From CAYONP01 sp964405335 (GTDB lineage Bacteria; Armatimonadota; UBA10988), in contig CAYONP010000016.1 of the NCBI GenBank assembly GCA_964405335.1, positions 10,986 to 74,985 on the forward strand: DNA of 64,000 nucleotides, written 5' to 3'. This document shows positions 1-8,299 of this stretch, piece by piece. Under the pieces are notes generated by a model. That model was not told where the DNA came from. It saw only the letters and a program-made list of their open reading frames with translations, and did not search any database. How positions within the stretch are numbered: position 1 is the stretch's first letter; each line of letters begins with the position of its first letter. Both the position numbers and the translations under genes were made by a program.

Positions 1-646
1 CGTCCAGGTCGTCGCGGGCTACCGGCTGCTCGATCATCTCGACACCGAGCGCGGCGACCTCGGCGGCCAGCGAGGCGGCCTGGTCGACCGACCAGCCCTC
101 GTTGGCATCAATCCAGAAGCGCTTGCCGGTGTGGTCGCGCAGCGCGCGGAGGATGTCGAGGTCCTGCGGCCCGCCGCACTTGACTTTGAGGATGGGGAAC
201 TCGGCCGCCTCGTCGGCCTTGGCCAGCATGGTCGGCAGGTCGGCCATGCCGAGCGTCATGCAGGTCAGTCCGGCGCGCTCCGCGTCGAGGCCGAACAGCC
301 GCCAGACCGGCTGGCCGGCGAGCTGGGCGGCCAGGTCCCAGAGCGCGCCGTCCACCGCGCAGAGCGCCGACTCCTGGCCCCGGAACTCGTCCAGCAGGTC
401 GAGCATCAGCGACTCGACGCACGACGGGTCGGCCTCGGCCAGCCGCGCCGCGAGTCGGTCCAGCGTGTCGCCGACCGCCGCGGCGCCCTGTCCGTAGGTC
501 TCGACGGGGATCGCCTCGCCGCGGCCGATCAGGTTGCAGTGCTCGAGCTCGACCAGCAGCGTGGTCGCCGCGCTGGCGGCGCCGCGGGCGATGCGGAACT
601 CGTGCCAAAAGCGCAGCTCGAGGTTGCGGCGACGGAGGTGAACCAT
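1..646 (-). CDS. Dipeptide epimerase-like enolase-superfamily enzyme, cut by the window edge
   Basis: These are the N-terminal 215 residues; the 3' end runs off the left edge. The cap domain fills about residues 1-115 and the TIM barrel follows. The barrel shows the K-x-K pair of the epimerase/MLE subgroup (K154 and K156 in LKVKCGG) and two metal ligands (D180 in FWIDANEG, E206 in MIEQPVARDD). This fits L-Ala-D/L-Glu (dipeptide) epimerases, which act on peptidoglycan-derived dipeptides in the cytoplasm. The specificity residues lie outside the window, so another dipeptide or a related acid could be the substrate. The ATG at 644-646 follows GGAAGG. It is divergent from ridA with 41 bp between the starts, so the two may share a regulatory region. 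Confidence 0.8.
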   Translation of the reverse strand, partial: MVHLRRRNLELRFWHEFRIARGAASAATTLLVELEHCNLIGRGEAIPVETYGQGAAAVGDTLDRLAARLAEADPSCVESLMLDLLDEFRGQESALCAVDGALWDLAAQLAGQPVWRLFGLDAERAGLTCMTLGMADLPTMLAKADEAAEFPILKVKCGGPQDLDILRALRDHTGKRFWIDANEGWSVDQAASLAAEVAALGVEMIEQPVARDDLD

Positions 647-687
647 GGGGCCCTGCCAACCTTCCCGGTCGGAGAAGGAAGGTTAGC

Positions 688-1071
688 ATGGGCAAGCGCG
701 TCGTGGCAAGCGAGGCCGCACCGGCCGCGATCGGACCGTACAGCCAGGCCGTGACCGCCGGTGAGGTGGTCTACTGTTCCGGCCAGATCCCGCTGACCCC
801 GGCGGGGCAACTGGTCGAGGGCGATATCGCCGCCCAGACCCGCCAGGTGCTGGACAACCTGAAGGCCGTGCTGACCGCCGCCGGCGCGTCGCTCGAAGAG
901 GTGGTCAAGACCACCATCTACTGCTGCGACCTGGCCGACTTCGCCACCATCAACGAGGTCTACGGCTGGTACTTCGCCGCCGATCCGCCGGCCCGCGCGA
1001 CCGTCCAGGTCGCCGCGCTGCCGAAGGGCGCGCGGGTCGAGATCGACGCGATCGCCGTGCTGGAGCGCTGA
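688..1071 (+). CDS. ridA: RidA family 2-iminobutanoate/2-iminopropanoate deaminase
   Basis: A 127-residue cytosolic trimer-type protein of the YjgF/YER057c/UK114 family, full length. It hydrolyses reactive enamine/imine intermediates released by PLP enzymes. The family signature PPARATVQVAALPKGA is present, with the carboxylate-binding Arg at residue 103 and Glu118 where the catalytic water is held. The N-terminal GPYSQAV loop is also intact. The start follows GAAGGAAGG with good spacing. Divergent to the dipeptide epimerase; both fit amino-acid salvage. Confidence 0.93.
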   Translation: MGKRVVASEAAPAAIGPYSQAVTAGEVVYCSGQIPLTPAGQLVEGDIAAQTRQVLDNLKAVLTAAGASLEEVVKTTIYCCDLADFATINEVYGWYFAADPPARATVQVAALPKGARVEIDAIAVLER

Positions 1072-1088
1072 TGGCCGGCCGGCGGTCC

Positions 1089-1117
1089 TTGGCCGGCGCC
1101 GGCGGCGCGGTTATCCT
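1089..1117 (+). promoter_or_regulatory. Candidate sigma70-type promoter giving a leaderless AEC transcript
   Basis: TTGGCC (1089-1094), a 17-nt spacer, then TATCCT (1112-1117). Transcription about 7 nt downstream would begin at the ATG at 1124, so the message would be leaderless or nearly so. No Shine-Dalgarno is visible in front of that ATG, which agrees. Inferred from sequence only. Confidence 0.4.
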
Positions 1118-1123
1118 CGCGGC

Positions 1124-2068
1124 ATGAGCGACATCCTCGCCCAGCTCGCGCTGATCTTCCGCGACAACCTACTGCCGATCTTCCTGCTGATCGGCGTCGG
1201 CTACTGGCTGCAGCGGCGCTTCGGGCTCGAGATGCGGACGCTGTCGAAGCTCAACATCTACGTCTTCGTCCCCGCCCTGGCGCTCGACAAGCTGACCCAC
1301 GCCGAACTGCCGCCCGCCGAGCTGGCCCAGGTCGCCGGCTTCGTACTCGCACTCCAGACGTTGCTCTACCTGGCCGCGGTGGCCTGGTCGCGGCTGCGCG
1401 GCTACACGCCCGAGCTGGCCGCGGCGTTCGCCTGCAGCGCCATGTTCTACAATAGTGGCAATTACGGGCTGCCGCTGATTGCGCTGCTGTTCGGACTCGA
1501 TTCGGCCGCCGTCGGGATGCAGACGATTGTCCTGGCGGTGCAGAACGGCACCACCTGGAGTGTCGGGGCAATGGTCGTCGCCGGGCCGCGGCGGGGCGTG
1601 CGCCAGGCGTTGATCGACTACTTCCGGATGCCGTTCCCCTATGCGCTGGTGCTCGGGCTGGTGCTCGGCCAGACCGGCTGGCGGCTGCCCCAGCCGGTCG
1701 ACGTAACCGTCGGCATGGCCGCCGACGCGCTGGTGCCGGTGGCCTTGGTCACCCTCGGCGCGCAGCTTGGGCGCGTGCGGCTCGACCGCCGGCTGCGCAG
1801 CCTGGCCGCGGCGGTGGTCATGCGCCTGGCCGGCGGGCCGCTGGCCGCGCTGGCGCTGCTCTGGCTGCTCGGCTGGCAGGGGTTGCTGGCGCAGGTGCTG
1901 CTGATCAGCAGTGCCGTGCCGACGGCGGTCAACACCACGCTGCTGGCCATCGAGTTCGACAACGAGCCGGAGTTCGCCGCCCAGGCGGTGATGGCCTCGA
2001 CGCTGCTCAGCGGCGCCAGCGTGGCGTTGGTGATTCTGCTCGCGCGGGCGGTCTTCCCCATTGCGTAG
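1124..2068 (+). CDS. AEC family transporter (auxin efflux carrier-like permease)
   Basis: A 314-residue inner-membrane protein with about ten hydrophobic segments, the usual size for bacterial AEC/MleP-type carriers. The N-terminal half has LLPIFLLIGVGYWLQRRFG and the helix-breaking FYNSGNYGLPLI stretch typical of the family (asparagine and glycine breaks near residue 110). The C-terminal half repeats the fold with SSAVPTAVNTTLLAIEF. Characterised bacterial members carry malate or other dicarboxylates; the substrate here is not readable. Monocistronic, followed by two palindromes that may end transcription. Confidence 0.85.
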   Translation: MSDILAQLALIFRDNLLPIFLLIGVGYWLQRRFGLEMRTLSKLNIYVFVPALALDKLTHAELPPAELAQVAGFVLALQTLLYLAAVAWSRLRGYTPELAAAFACSAMFYNSGNYGLPLIALLFGLDSAAVGMQTIVLAVQNGTTWSVGAMVVAGPRRGVRQALIDYFRMPFPYALVLGLVLGQTGWRLPQPVDVTVGMAADALVPVALVTLGAQLGRVRLDRRLRSLAAAVVMRLAGGPLAALALLWLLGWQGLLAQVLLISSAVPTAVNTTLLAIEFDNEPEFAAQAVMASTLLSGASVALVILLARAVFPIA

Positions 2069-2134
2069 GGGCGCCGCCAACGGCGCGCCCCGTGCCGGGC
2101 GGCGGACGGCGACGGACACGCCGTTGGCGTGTCC
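2068..2134. repeat. Two adjacent intergenic palindromes
   Basis: The first is an interrupted stem GGGGCGC...GCGCCCC (2068-2091). The second is a perfect 9-bp stem, GGACACGCC-GTT-GGCGTGTCC (2114-2134), followed by CTAC. They lie between the convergent AEC and HD-GYP genes and could act as a two-way terminator. They resemble the GTAG/CTAC-ended hairpins seen elsewhere in this window. Confidence 0.6.
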
Positions 2135-2183
2135 CTACCGGTACGGTCGGCGCGGCGCGCCCCAGGCCGGGCGTTTGGCGCGG

Positions 2184-2819
2184 TCAGAGCAGCCAGTCGC
2201 CCTCATCGTCGTCGTGCTGTTCGTAGATGTCGCGGATCTGGTCTTCGCTCTCGAAGAAGGCCTCGACGACCTCGGGATCGAAGTGCCGGCCGCTGTCCTG
2301 GCGCAGGATTTCGCTCGCCCGCTCGGGCGCCACGGCGGCCTTGTAGACGCGCCGGGTGACGAGCGCGTCGTAGACATCGGCCAGGCCGACGATGCGCGCG
2401 ACGAGGGGGATCTTGGTCCCGGCCAGGCCGTTGGGATAACCGGTGCCGTCCCAGCGCTCGTGGTGGCAGCGGGCAATCACCTCGGCCATGCGCAGCACCG
2501 GCGACGAGGCGTCAGCCAGCAGTCGCGCGCCGACGACGGTGTGCGCCTGCATGGTAACCCGTTCGTCGGCGGTCAGCGCGGCGGGCTTGAGCAGAATCTC
2601 GTCGGGGATGGAGCACTTGCCGATATCGTGCATCGAGGCGGCCAGCTCGAGGCAGCGTACCTGGTCGTCGGGCAGGCCCATCGTCTCGGCCAGCAGCCGC
2701 GAGACACGGCTGATCCGGCTCAGGTGCTCGGCCGAATCAGGGTCGCGGAACTCGGCCACGAAACTCAGCTTGAGGACCGCCTCCAGCTCTTGGTCCACCC
2801 GCTCTTCGGTCATGATCAT
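2184..2819 (-). CDS. HD-GYP domain phosphohydrolase (probable cyclic di-GMP phosphodiesterase)
   Basis: A 211-residue stand-alone HD-GYP protein. HD is at residues 64-65 (MHDIGKCSIPDEIL). The second metal block and the GYP motif are at 119-132 (HHERWDGTGYPNGL), followed by LADVYDAL. These residues bind the bimetal centre that hydrolyses cyclic di-GMP to pGpG or GMP. There is no receiver, PAS or membrane segment, so input would come from a partner; a non-c-di-GMP HD hydrolase is the alternative. The ATG at 2819 has GAGG 8 nt upstream; an in-frame ATG lies two codons later. Divergent from the LON-domain gene. Confidence 0.85.
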   Translation of the reverse strand: MIMTEERVDQELEAVLKLSFVAEFRDPDSAEHLSRISRVSRLLAETMGLPDDQVRCLELAASMHDIGKCSIPDEILLKPAALTADERVTMQAHTVVGARLLADASSPVLRMAEVIARCHHERWDGTGYPNGLAGTKIPLVARIVGLADVYDALVTRRVYKAAVAPERASEILRQDSGRHFDPEVVEAFFESEDQIRDIYEQHDDDEGDWLL

Positions 2820-2931
2820 GCTGGTATCCTCACGGCCGGTCCGGATGCGGCCGTAATGTCCATATCGCCCGCGCGCGCCGACTCAGAAGGGCGGCCGTCA
2901 AGTCGTGCGAATAGGGGCGCCGGAGGTGACC

Positions 2932-3630
2932 TTGGCCGAGTGGCTGCCGCTCTTCCCGCTGGCCGGCATCGTGCTCTTCCCCGGCACGGCGATCCCACTG
3001 CGCATCTTTGAAGAGCGGTACGTGCAGATGATCCAGGCTGTCCTCGAGGGCGACCGGCGCTTCGGCGTGGTGCTCATCCGTGAGGGCGAGGAGGTCGGCG
3101 AGCCGGCGGTACCAGTCGAAATCGGCTGCGTCGCGAAGATCGAAGAGTGCCGCGAGATGGCCGGCCGCCAGTACTTGGTCATCGCCAGCGGTCAGGAGCG
3201 GTTCCGCATCCTCGACACCCGCGCCGAGGGCAAGCTCCTGCTCGGCCGCGTCGAGCTGCTGGTCGACGCGCCCGACCTGCCCGAGCCCACCGAGCTGGCC
3301 GACGAGGTCGCCGAGCTGGCCGAGGCCTATCTCGAGATCATCCGGCGCTTGAGCCGCGGCATGATGGGCCGGGTCAACCTCCCGCGCGAGCCCGAGCTGC
3401 TCTCGTTCCTGGTCGCCGGCAGCCTGCACATCCCGGTCGAACAGCGGCAGTCGCTGCTCGAACTCGAGAGCACCCGCGAGCGGCTCGAGCGGCTGCACCA
3501 GATCCTGGCCAACGAGACGATCAGCCTGCGCGAGCGGGTCCATGTGCACGAGGAATCGACCCGCATCGCGAGCACCAACGGCCGACTGCCCGAAGACCAC
3601 CTGCGCGGCCAGGCCGGCGACGAGGAGTAG
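2932..3630 (+). CDS. LON N-terminal (substrate-binding) domain protein
   Basis: A roughly 230-residue protein consisting only of the LON N-terminal/PUA-like domain: WLPLFPLAGIVLFPGTAIPLRIFEERY at its start, then the YLVIASGQERFRI strand, then a helical tail. It lacks the AAA+ and Ser-Lys protease domains, so it is not a protease; stand-alone LON-domain proteins are thought to bind protein substrates. TTG at 2932 sits 5 nt after a strong GGAGGTGA; an upstream in-frame GTG at 2905 is possible but lacks such a site. First gene of a tight run with Gfo/Idh, SAM hydrolase and a lipoprotein. Confidence 0.82.
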   Translation: MAEWLPLFPLAGIVLFPGTAIPLRIFEERYVQMIQAVLEGDRRFGVVLIREGEEVGEPAVPVEIGCVAKIEECREMAGRQYLVIASGQERFRILDTRAEGKLLLGRVELLVDAPDLPEPTELADEVAELAEAYLEIIRRLSRGMMGRVNLPREPELLSFLVAGSLHIPVEQRQSLLELESTRERLERLHQILANETISLRERVHVHEESTRIASTNGRLPEDHLRGQAGDEE

Positions 3631-3633
3631 ACC

Positions 3634-4638
3634 GTGCCCGAGCCGGTCGGCTGGGGCTTCATCGGCGCCGGCGGTGTCGCCCGCCGGCGCATGTTGCCCA
3701 GCCTCGCCGACTGCCGCCAGGTGCGCCTCCGCGCCGTCATGGTCCGTGACCAGGCCCGGGCCGAGGCGATCGCCGCCGAGTTCGGCGCCGAGCGGGCCTA
3801 CCACCGCGTCGAGGCGCTGCTCGACGATCCGGCGGTCGAAGCGGTCTACATCGCCACGCCGCTCGCCCGCCATGCCGAGCAGGTCCTCGCCGCGGCTCGG
3901 GCGGGCAAGGCCATCCTGCTCGAAAAGCCGATGGCGATGAGCCTGGCCGAGTGCGACGCGATGCTCGCCGCCGTCGCCGTCGCCGGCGTGCCGCTGGCCG
4001 TCTGCCTGCCGATGCGCCTGACCGGGCCGGTGGCGCTGCTCAAGCGATGGCTCGAGGCGGGCGACCTGGGCGAGCCGACCTATCTCCGCGCGCAGATGGC
4101 CAAGTGGTATCCGCTGGCCGCCGGCGACTGGCGCGCCGACCCCGCCCAGGCCGGCGGCGGCGCGCTGATGGACCTGGGCAGCCACCTGCTCGACCTGGTC
4201 GCCTACCTGCTCGGCCCGGCCTCGGCGCTGACCGCCGCGCTGGCCAACCGCGCGTTCGACCTGCCGGTCGAAGACACCGCGCTGGTCCAGCTCCGCCTCG
4301 CCTCGGGCGCGCTGGCGAGCTGCGAGATGAGCTTCGCGGTGGCCGACAGCGAGAACAGCATCGAACTCTACGGCACGCGCGGCGCGGCAACGGCCCGCTC
4401 GCCACGCGACGGCGCCGCGGTGCGCCGGGTGGTCGACGGGCTGGTCGAGGAGTTCGTGCCCGAGCCGGTCGACGTCTACCGCGCCGAGCTGCTCGACTTT
4501 TCGGCGGCGCTGCGCGAGAACCGGCCGGCGCTGACCAGCGGCGCCGACGGCCGGCGCAACCTGGACTGGTTGCTGACCGCCTATCGTGCGGTGGCGTCAG
4601 ACTGCTGGTTGGAGCCGGCGGAGCAGGGCGGATGGTGA
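3634..4638 (+). CDS. Gfo/Idh/MocA family NAD(P)-dependent oxidoreductase
   Basis: A 334-residue two-domain dehydrogenase. The Rossmann domain begins GFIGAGGVARRRMLPSL, with a glycine-rich dinucleotide loop. The E-K-P motif (LLEKPMAMS, near residues 97-105) carries the catalytic Lys. The C-terminal GFO_IDH_MocA alpha/beta domain has GGGALMDLGSHLLDL, with the His used by many members. These enzymes oxidise or reduce sugars, inositols or similar polyols; the substrate is not evident. The GTG start follows GAGGAG, 3 bp after the LON gene, and its end overlaps the SAM hydrolase start by 7 bp, implying coupled translation. Confidence 0.88.
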   Translation: MPEPVGWGFIGAGGVARRRMLPSLADCRQVRLRAVMVRDQARAEAIAAEFGAERAYHRVEALLDDPAVEAVYIATPLARHAEQVLAAARAGKAILLEKPMAMSLAECDAMLAAVAVAGVPLAVCLPMRLTGPVALLKRWLEAGDLGEPTYLRAQMAKWYPLAAGDWRADPAQAGGGALMDLGSHLLDLVAYLLGPASALTAALANRAFDLPVEDTALVQLRLASGALASCEMSFAVADSENSIELYGTRGAATARSPRDGAAVRRVVDGLVEEFVPEPVDVYRAELLDFSAALRENRPALTSGADGRRNLDWLLTAYRAVASDCWLEPAEQGGW

Positions 4639-5420
4639 TCACGCTGCTGACCGATTTCGGCGACGCCGACGGCTACGTCGGCGCGATGAAAGGGGTGATC
4701 GCCAAACGCGCCCCGCAGGTGCCGGTGATCGACCTGGCGCACGGCCTCGCGCCGGGCGACATCGTCGCCGCCGGCGAGGTGTTGGCCGCCACCGCCGGCC
4801 TCTTCCCGGCCGAGTCGATCCACGTCGTGGTGGTCGATCCGGGCGTCGGCACGGGTCGCCGCGCCGTCGCCCTGCTGTGCGACGACCAGCTCTACCTGGC
4901 GCCCGACAACGGCGTGCTGAGCGGGGTGCTCGAGCAGGCCAACGGCCGCGTCGCCGCCGTCTGCATCGACAATCCGGCGTTCTGGCGGCAGCCCGTGGCG
5001 GCCACCTTCCACGGCCGCGACATCTTCGCGCCGGTGGCCGCGCACCTCGCCCTGGGCGTGCCGTTGGGCAGCATCGGCTCGACGATCGACCCCGACTCGC
5101 TGGTCCGCCTGCCGCCGGCGCGGGTGGCCTGGTCCGGCGGCCGGGTCGAGGGTGAGATTGTCCGCTTCGACCGCTTCGGCAACGCGATCACCAGCCTGCA
5201 GCGGCATCACCTGGCGCGGGTCAACATGGACCAGACCGCGCTGCGGGTCGAGCTGGCCGGGCTCGACCTGCCGCTCTCGACCACCTACGGCGACGCCGCC
5301 GAGGGCGAGCCGGTGGCGGTGGTCGGCAGCGGCGGTCGGCTCGAGATCAGCGTCCGCGGCGCCAGCGCGCGCGAACGGCTCGGCCTCGCCGCCGGCGGCA
5401 CGGTGAGCGTGCGATGCTGA
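4632..5420 (+). CDS. S-adenosyl-L-methionine hydrolase (adenosine-forming), DUF62 family
   Basis: A 262-residue protein of the SAM hydroxide adenosyltransferase family (relatives of fluorinase/chlorinase). Known members convert SAM plus water to adenosine and methionine. Family blocks are clear: LLTDFGDADGYVGAMKGVI at the N-terminus, VVVVDPGVGTGRR, YLAPDNGVLSGVL, TFHGRDIFAPVAAHLA and, in the second domain, VRFDRFGNAITS. Asp of TDFG.D.YVG and the FHGRD triad region are intact. It starts inside the end of the Gfo/Idh gene and its stop overlaps the next gene. Halogenase activity is less likely because no specialised biosynthetic genes are nearby. Confidence 0.87.
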   Translation: MVITLLTDFGDADGYVGAMKGVIAKRAPQVPVIDLAHGLAPGDIVAAGEVLAATAGLFPAESIHVVVVDPGVGTGRRAVALLCDDQLYLAPDNGVLSGVLEQANGRVAAVCIDNPAFWRQPVAATFHGRDIFAPVAAHLALGVPLGSIGSTIDPDSLVRLPPARVAWSGGRVEGEIVRFDRFGNAITSLQRHHLARVNMDQTALRVELAGLDLPLSTTYGDAAEGEPVAVVGSGGRLEISVRGASARERLGLAAGGTVSVRC

Positions 5421-6448
5421 AGCGCGCCGCCGCCTGTTTACTTGCCTTCGCCGCGGTCGCCTGCTCAAAGCCGGGCGACCAGGCCGGCCCAGCACCCGCC
5501 ACGCCGCCGGCGGCGAAGGTCGCCTGGGAGGCGAGCATCGGGCCGGTCTTCGGCTTTGCCACGGTGCGCCGCGGCGCCGCCGAGGAGCGCCTGCTCTGCC
5601 TCGGCGCCAACGGCGAGTCGCGCTGGCTCGACGCGGCCGGCGGCGCCACGCCGGGCCTGACTCTGCCGCCGCGCACCAGCCACCTCGCCGCGGTCGATCT
5701 CGACGGCGACGAGGTGGACGAGATTCTCGCCGCCACGGCGGAGCTGTCGGCCGAACAGCCGGTCGCCGGCCTGGTCGCCTTAGACCTCAGCGGCCACGAG
5801 CGCTGGCGCTGCGCCTTTGCCGCGGCGGCGCCGATCCTCGGCCTGGCCTCCGCTCGGGCGGGCGAGGAGGTGCTCATCGCCGTCGCCGCACAGGCGCCGC
5901 TGGGCGTGATCGGCGTGTCGCCCGAGGGCGCCGTGGCCTGGGGCGACGAGACGATCCGGAGCGCGCTGGCGGTGGCCGTTCAGCCGTCGGGCAGCGGACT
6001 TCAGGTCGCCTGCGCCGACGACTCGAGCCTGCTCCATCGCTATACCGCCGGCGGCGAAAAGCTCGGCGTGCGGCGGCTGCCGCTGGCCTCGACCGAACTG
6101 CTGGCAATCGACCCGCAGCGGCTGGTCTCGGTTGGGATTGTGACCGGCAAACACGAGACGATGACCCAGATGATCGATCGCGACGGCAAGGTCGGCTGGG
6201 AGATTGAGTCGGGTCGGCGGCTCGAGGCGGCGCAGATCCCCGCGGCGGTGGGCGTCTTCGCGCCCGACGCCCGCGTCGCGGTGGTCTCGGCCGCGGGCGA
6301 TATCGTGCTGGCCAGCGAGAATGGCCGGATCGGCGCGGCGCCGACCGTGGCGCCGCCCATCTTCTGCCTCGGCGCCGGGCCACGGCAGGGCGACCGGCAG
6401 CTCATCCTGGTCGGCACCAGCCGCGGGGTGACCGCGCTGGTCAGGTAG
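5414..6448 (+). CDS. Predicted lipoprotein with FG-GAP/PQQ-like repeats
   Basis: A 344-residue protein with a short signal peptide ending in a lipobox (FAAVAC, Cys17), then a Pro/Ala linker and a beta-propeller-like body. One FG-GAP calcium-type motif is visible (DLDGDEVDEIL), and short repeating strands such as VVALDLSG..W and GKVGWEI recall PQQ/quinoprotein blades. No catalytic residues are recognisable. It is probably anchored in a membrane facing the periplasm. Translationally coupled to the SAM hydrolase (ATGCTGA overlap); last gene of the four-gene run. Function unknown. Confidence 0.65.
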   Translation: MLKRAAACLLAFAAVACSKPGDQAGPAPATPPAAKVAWEASIGPVFGFATVRRGAAEERLLCLGANGESRWLDAAGGATPGLTLPPRTSHLAAVDLDGDEVDEILAATAELSAEQPVAGLVALDLSGHERWRCAFAAAAPILGLASARAGEEVLIAVAAQAPLGVIGVSPEGAVAWGDETIRSALAVAVQPSGSGLQVACADDSSLLHRYTAGGEKLGVRRLPLASTELLAIDPQRLVSVGIVTGKHETMTQMIDRDGKVGWEIESGRRLEAAQIPAAVGVFAPDARVAVVSAAGDIVLASENGRIGAAPTVAPPIFCLGAGPRQGDRQLILVGTSRGVTALVR

Positions 6449-6479
6449 GACCACGGGGCGGGACCGGTCGTCCACGCCG

Positions 6480-6509
6480 TTGACAGCCCCGCGCGGCCGT
6501 GCGTAGAAT
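6480..6509 (+). promoter_or_regulatory. Candidate sigma70-type promoter for nuoHI
   Basis: TTGACA (6480-6485), an 18-nt spacer, TAGAAT (6504-6509), then GAGGAG and the GTG start of nuoH at 6531. This is the closest match to the classical consensus I see in the window. It supports nuoHI being transcribed as its own unit. Confidence 0.6.
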
Positions 6510-6530
6510 CCCGCGGCGAGGAGCTGGTCG

Positions 6531-7769
6531 GTGAGCTTCTGGTTCGTCCTCCTGCGCACGGTCATCCTGCCGTTGTGCATCCTGCTCGGCGTGCTGATGC
6601 TGGTGCCCATCTGGATCTGGCTCGAGCGGCGCGTCTGCGCGCGGATCCAGCAGCGCATCGGGCCCAACCGCGTCGGCCCGACCGGCCTGCTGCAGCCGAT
6701 CGCCGACGCGGTCAAGCTGCTCTTCAAAGAGGACATCACTCCCAGCCATGTCGACCCGCTGATCTTCCTCGCCGCGCCGCTGATGTCGCTCATGCCGGCG
6801 ATGCTGGCCCTCGCCGTGGTGCCGTTCGGCGGCCAGGTGACGGTCCACCAGTACCTCTTCTGGGGTCCGCCGGTCGAGCGCATCCCGATCCAGATTTGCG
6901 ATGTCAACGTCGGCATCCTGGTCATCCTCGCCCTCTCGTCGATGGCCGTCTACGGCGTGGTGCTGGCCGGCTGGTCGTCGAACAACAAGTGGAGCCTGAT
7001 GGGCGGCGTCCGCGCCGCGGCGCAGATGGTCAGCTACGAGCTGGCCGTCGGCCTGGCCGTGCTGGCGGTGATCCTCAACTCGAGCACCTGGCTGGCCGGC
7101 GGGCAGCATGGCGCGGCGTTGAGCCTGCGAACCGCCGTCGAGAGCCAGGCGGGCCTGTCGGTGCTCGGGTGGAACATCCTCTGGCAGGCGCCGGCGTTCG
7201 TCATCTTCGCCGTCGGGGCGGTGGCCGAGTCGAACCGCGCGCCGTTCGACCTGCCCGAGGCCGAGCAGGAGCTGGTCGCCGGCTTCCACACCGAGTACTC
7301 GGCCTTCCGCTTCGCGATGTTCTTCATGGGCGAGTATGTGCACATGACCACCCTCTCGGCGGTGGCCACTTCGCTCTTCCTCGGCGGCTGGCTCAGCCCG
7401 TTCGCCGGCATTCCACTGCTTTCGGCGCTGAATGTCTCGCAGGTGCCGGTGCTGGCCGTGCTGGCGCCGATTGCCTGGTTCGTGCTCAAGATCTTCCTCT
7501 GCATGTTCTGCATGATCTGGATCCGCTGGACCCTGCCGCGCATGCGCTGGGATCAGCTCATGCGCCTGGGCTGGATGGTCATGCTCCCGGCCGGGCTGGT
7601 CTGGGTGGTGGTGGTTGCCTTCTACCAGGCGATTGGCGGTGTGCTGGCGAGCTGGACCGGGATGACCAGCCTCGAATGGTACCGCCTGCTGTTCGCCCTG
7701 ACGGCCGTCGCGGTGGGCGCCATCTTGTATTACCGGAAGCTGGTCAAGCCGGCGCCGGGAGAGGCCTGA
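6531..7769 (+). CDS. nuoH: NADH-quinone oxidoreductase subunit H
   Basis: A 412-residue membrane subunit of complex I that forms part of the quinone chamber and the link to the proton channels. Family blocks are present: WLERRVCARIQQRIGPNRVGP, LQPIADAVKLLFKEDI, and AESNRAPFDLPEAEQELVAGF with the acidic residues of the E-channel region. About eight or nine hydrophobic helices are visible. It is longer than the E. coli protein (325 aa) because of extra C-terminal helices, as in several other phyla. The GTG start has GAGGAG 7 nt upstream. Its stop overlaps the nuoI start; other nuo genes are not adjacent. Confidence 0.95.
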   Translation: MSFWFVLLRTVILPLCILLGVLMLVPIWIWLERRVCARIQQRIGPNRVGPTGLLQPIADAVKLLFKEDITPSHVDPLIFLAAPLMSLMPAMLALAVVPFGGQVTVHQYLFWGPPVERIPIQICDVNVGILVILALSSMAVYGVVLAGWSSNNKWSLMGGVRAAAQMVSYELAVGLAVLAVILNSSTWLAGGQHGAALSLRTAVESQAGLSVLGWNILWQAPAFVIFAVGAVAESNRAPFDLPEAEQELVAGFHTEYSAFRFAMFFMGEYVHMTTLSAVATSLFLGGWLSPFAGIPLLSALNVSQVPVLAVLAPIAWFVLKIFLCMFCMIWIRWTLPRMRWDQLMRLGWMVMLPAGLVWVVVVAFYQAIGGVLASWTGMTSLEWYRLLFALTAVAVGAILYYRKLVKPAPGEA

Positions 7770-8236
7770 TGCGCGAGTTTCTCGAGCAGGTCCTGGAGGT
7801 GGTCGAGCCGCTGCGGCAGGGCTTTGCCACCACCGGCCGGCACATGATCGAAAAGCCGGTCACCTACGAGTACCCCGAGGACCGCAAGCCGGTGCCCGAC
7901 CGCGCCCGCTGGCGGCACATCCTGCGCCGCTACGAACAGGGCGAGCAGGTTGGGCTCGAGCGCTGCATCGGCTGCTCGCTGTGCAGCGCCGCCTGCCCCG
8001 CCGAATGCATCTACGTCGAGGCCGCCGAGAACACCGACGAGGAGCGCTACTCGCCCGGCGAACGGTACGCCAGCATCTACCAGATCAACCTGCTGCGCTG
8101 CATCTTCTGCGGTATGTGCGAGGACGCCTGCCCGACCGGCGCCATCGTCCTCACACCCGAGTACGGCATCGCCGAATACACGCGCGAGGCGTTCATCTAC
8201 AACAAAGAGCGCCTGCTGGTCCCGCCGGTCACCTGA
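7769..8236 (+). CDS. nuoI: NADH-quinone oxidoreductase subunit I
   Basis: A 155-residue peripheral complex I subunit that passes electrons through two 4Fe-4S clusters (N6a/N6b) toward N2. Both ferredoxin motifs are intact: CIGCSLCSAACPAECI and CIFCGMCEDACPTGAI. A helical N-terminus (FLEQVLEVVEPLRQGFATTGRHM) packs against the membrane arm in homologues. It starts by ATG/TGA overlap with nuoH, so translation is probably coupled. The other subunits must be encoded elsewhere, since an aconitase gene follows on the opposite strand. Confidence 0.95.
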   Translation: MREFLEQVLEVVEPLRQGFATTGRHMIEKPVTYEYPEDRKPVPDRARWRHILRRYEQGEQVGLERCIGCSLCSAACPAECIYVEAAENTDEERYSPGERYASIYQINLLRCIFCGMCEDACPTGAIVLTPEYGIAEYTREAFIYNKERLLVPPVT

Positions 8237-8299
8237 CGGCGGCGGAGACCGGCTGGGCCGCATGGGCGTTCACCCTGGGCCCCAAGACCGCCTTCGGGT

